DNA from: Procambarus clarkii
Taxonomy: Eukaryota > Arthropoda > Malacostraca > Decapoda > Cambaridae
Direction of reading: 5' to 3'
Length of the DNA stretch: 64,000 nt
Assembly: GCF_040958095.1 (NCBI RefSeq)
Contig: NC_091195.1
Location: 21,336,114-21,400,113, forward strand
Shown here: positions 63,831 to 64,000 of the stretch, piece after piece
Numbering within the stretch: the first letter of the stretch is position 1
How the letters are laid out: every line of letters starts with the position of its first letter
Notes under the pieces: model-generated
Told to the model about the DNA's origin: nothing
What the model saw: the letters and a program-made list of their open reading frames with translations, nothing else
Database searches by the model: none
Position numbers and translations under genes: made by a program

Positions 63831-64000
63831 ATATAATTCAGCTTAAGGTCCCAGATATAGTCACACTAACAGACAAAACTTGAAGAAAATATTTTAAATG
63901 AGGTGTATTCCCAAGGGGCTACTTAGTTTGGAGAAGTGACAAGGAAAACTAGGAAGGAGTGGCTGTGCTGGTGAAAGAACTGAAGATAAGAGAGTTAATA
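63831..64000 (+). pseudogene. LINE-E-type endonuclease start, cut by window end
   Basis: Frames read IQLKVPDIVTLTDTKLEE-like sequence, then SRGATLVWRSDKENXKEW-like sequence, corresponding to the T-TK and W-R-R blocks of EEP endonucleases. The element continues beyond the window. Confidence 0.55.

Overview
This is a window of a large, repeat-rich animal nuclear genome. Split genes with GT-AG introns, AATAAA signals, LINEs, tRNA-derived SINEs, DIRS-type tyrosine-recombinase retrotransposons and many minisatellites exclude a prokaryote. The combination of repeat families (CR1/L2-like LINEs with a characteristic 3' UTR, DIRS elements, SINEs sharing one conserved core) is what I associate with decapod crustaceans, probably a freshwater crayfish. 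That assignment rests on recall and inference, not a search. Layout. 0.3-13.0 kb holds a segmental duplication (copy A about 316-4647, copy B about 7503-13022). Each copy carries an intact two-exon gene for a 206-residue single-pass membrane protein, a 47-bp minisatellite, and the same nest of LINE and SINE insertions. 13.0-15.2 kb is rearranged CR1/L2-like LINE. 15.4-16.6 kb holds a third small two-exon membrane-protein gene with the same exon plan (32-codon first exon, phase-0 intron). 17.3-20.3 kb is a repeat block dominated by a 28-bp minisatellite. 20.6-21.2 kb is GC-rich and may be a promoter. 21.4-26.4 kb is intergenic sequence with LINE, SINE and DIRS debris. 26.5-52.6 kb is one host gene on the + strand with six coding exons, all phase 0, predicted 715 aa. 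It encodes a glutamine-rich N-terminus, a very basic stretch, a coiled-coil-like exon, two Cys/basic modules typical of an uncharacterised arthropod protein family that I associate with transposable elements, and a His/Pro-rich C-terminus. Its introns hold two piggyBac-like TTAA elements, a complete DIRS element ending 5 nt before an exon, a 23-bp satellite, a 3.3-kb 19/20-bp satellite, five tandem 120-bp units and a 47-bp satellite. 52.7-55.2 kb has 15-bp and 36-bp arrays. 56.6-60.6 kb is nested decayed DIRS. 61.0-62.0 kb is a Tigger-like DNA transposon remnant. The window ends inside the 5' half of a CR1/L2-like LINE. The best candidates for something undescribed are: (1) a roughly 152-bp SINE made almost entirely of perfect hairpins, with a LINE-derived tail and clear target-site duplications, plus a 73-bp relative; (2) the Q-rich gene that combines a transposon-associated Cys module with host-like low-complexity domains; (3) the family of small two-exon membrane-protein genes; (4) a DIRS insertion inside a splice acceptor whose terminus now forms most of that acceptor.
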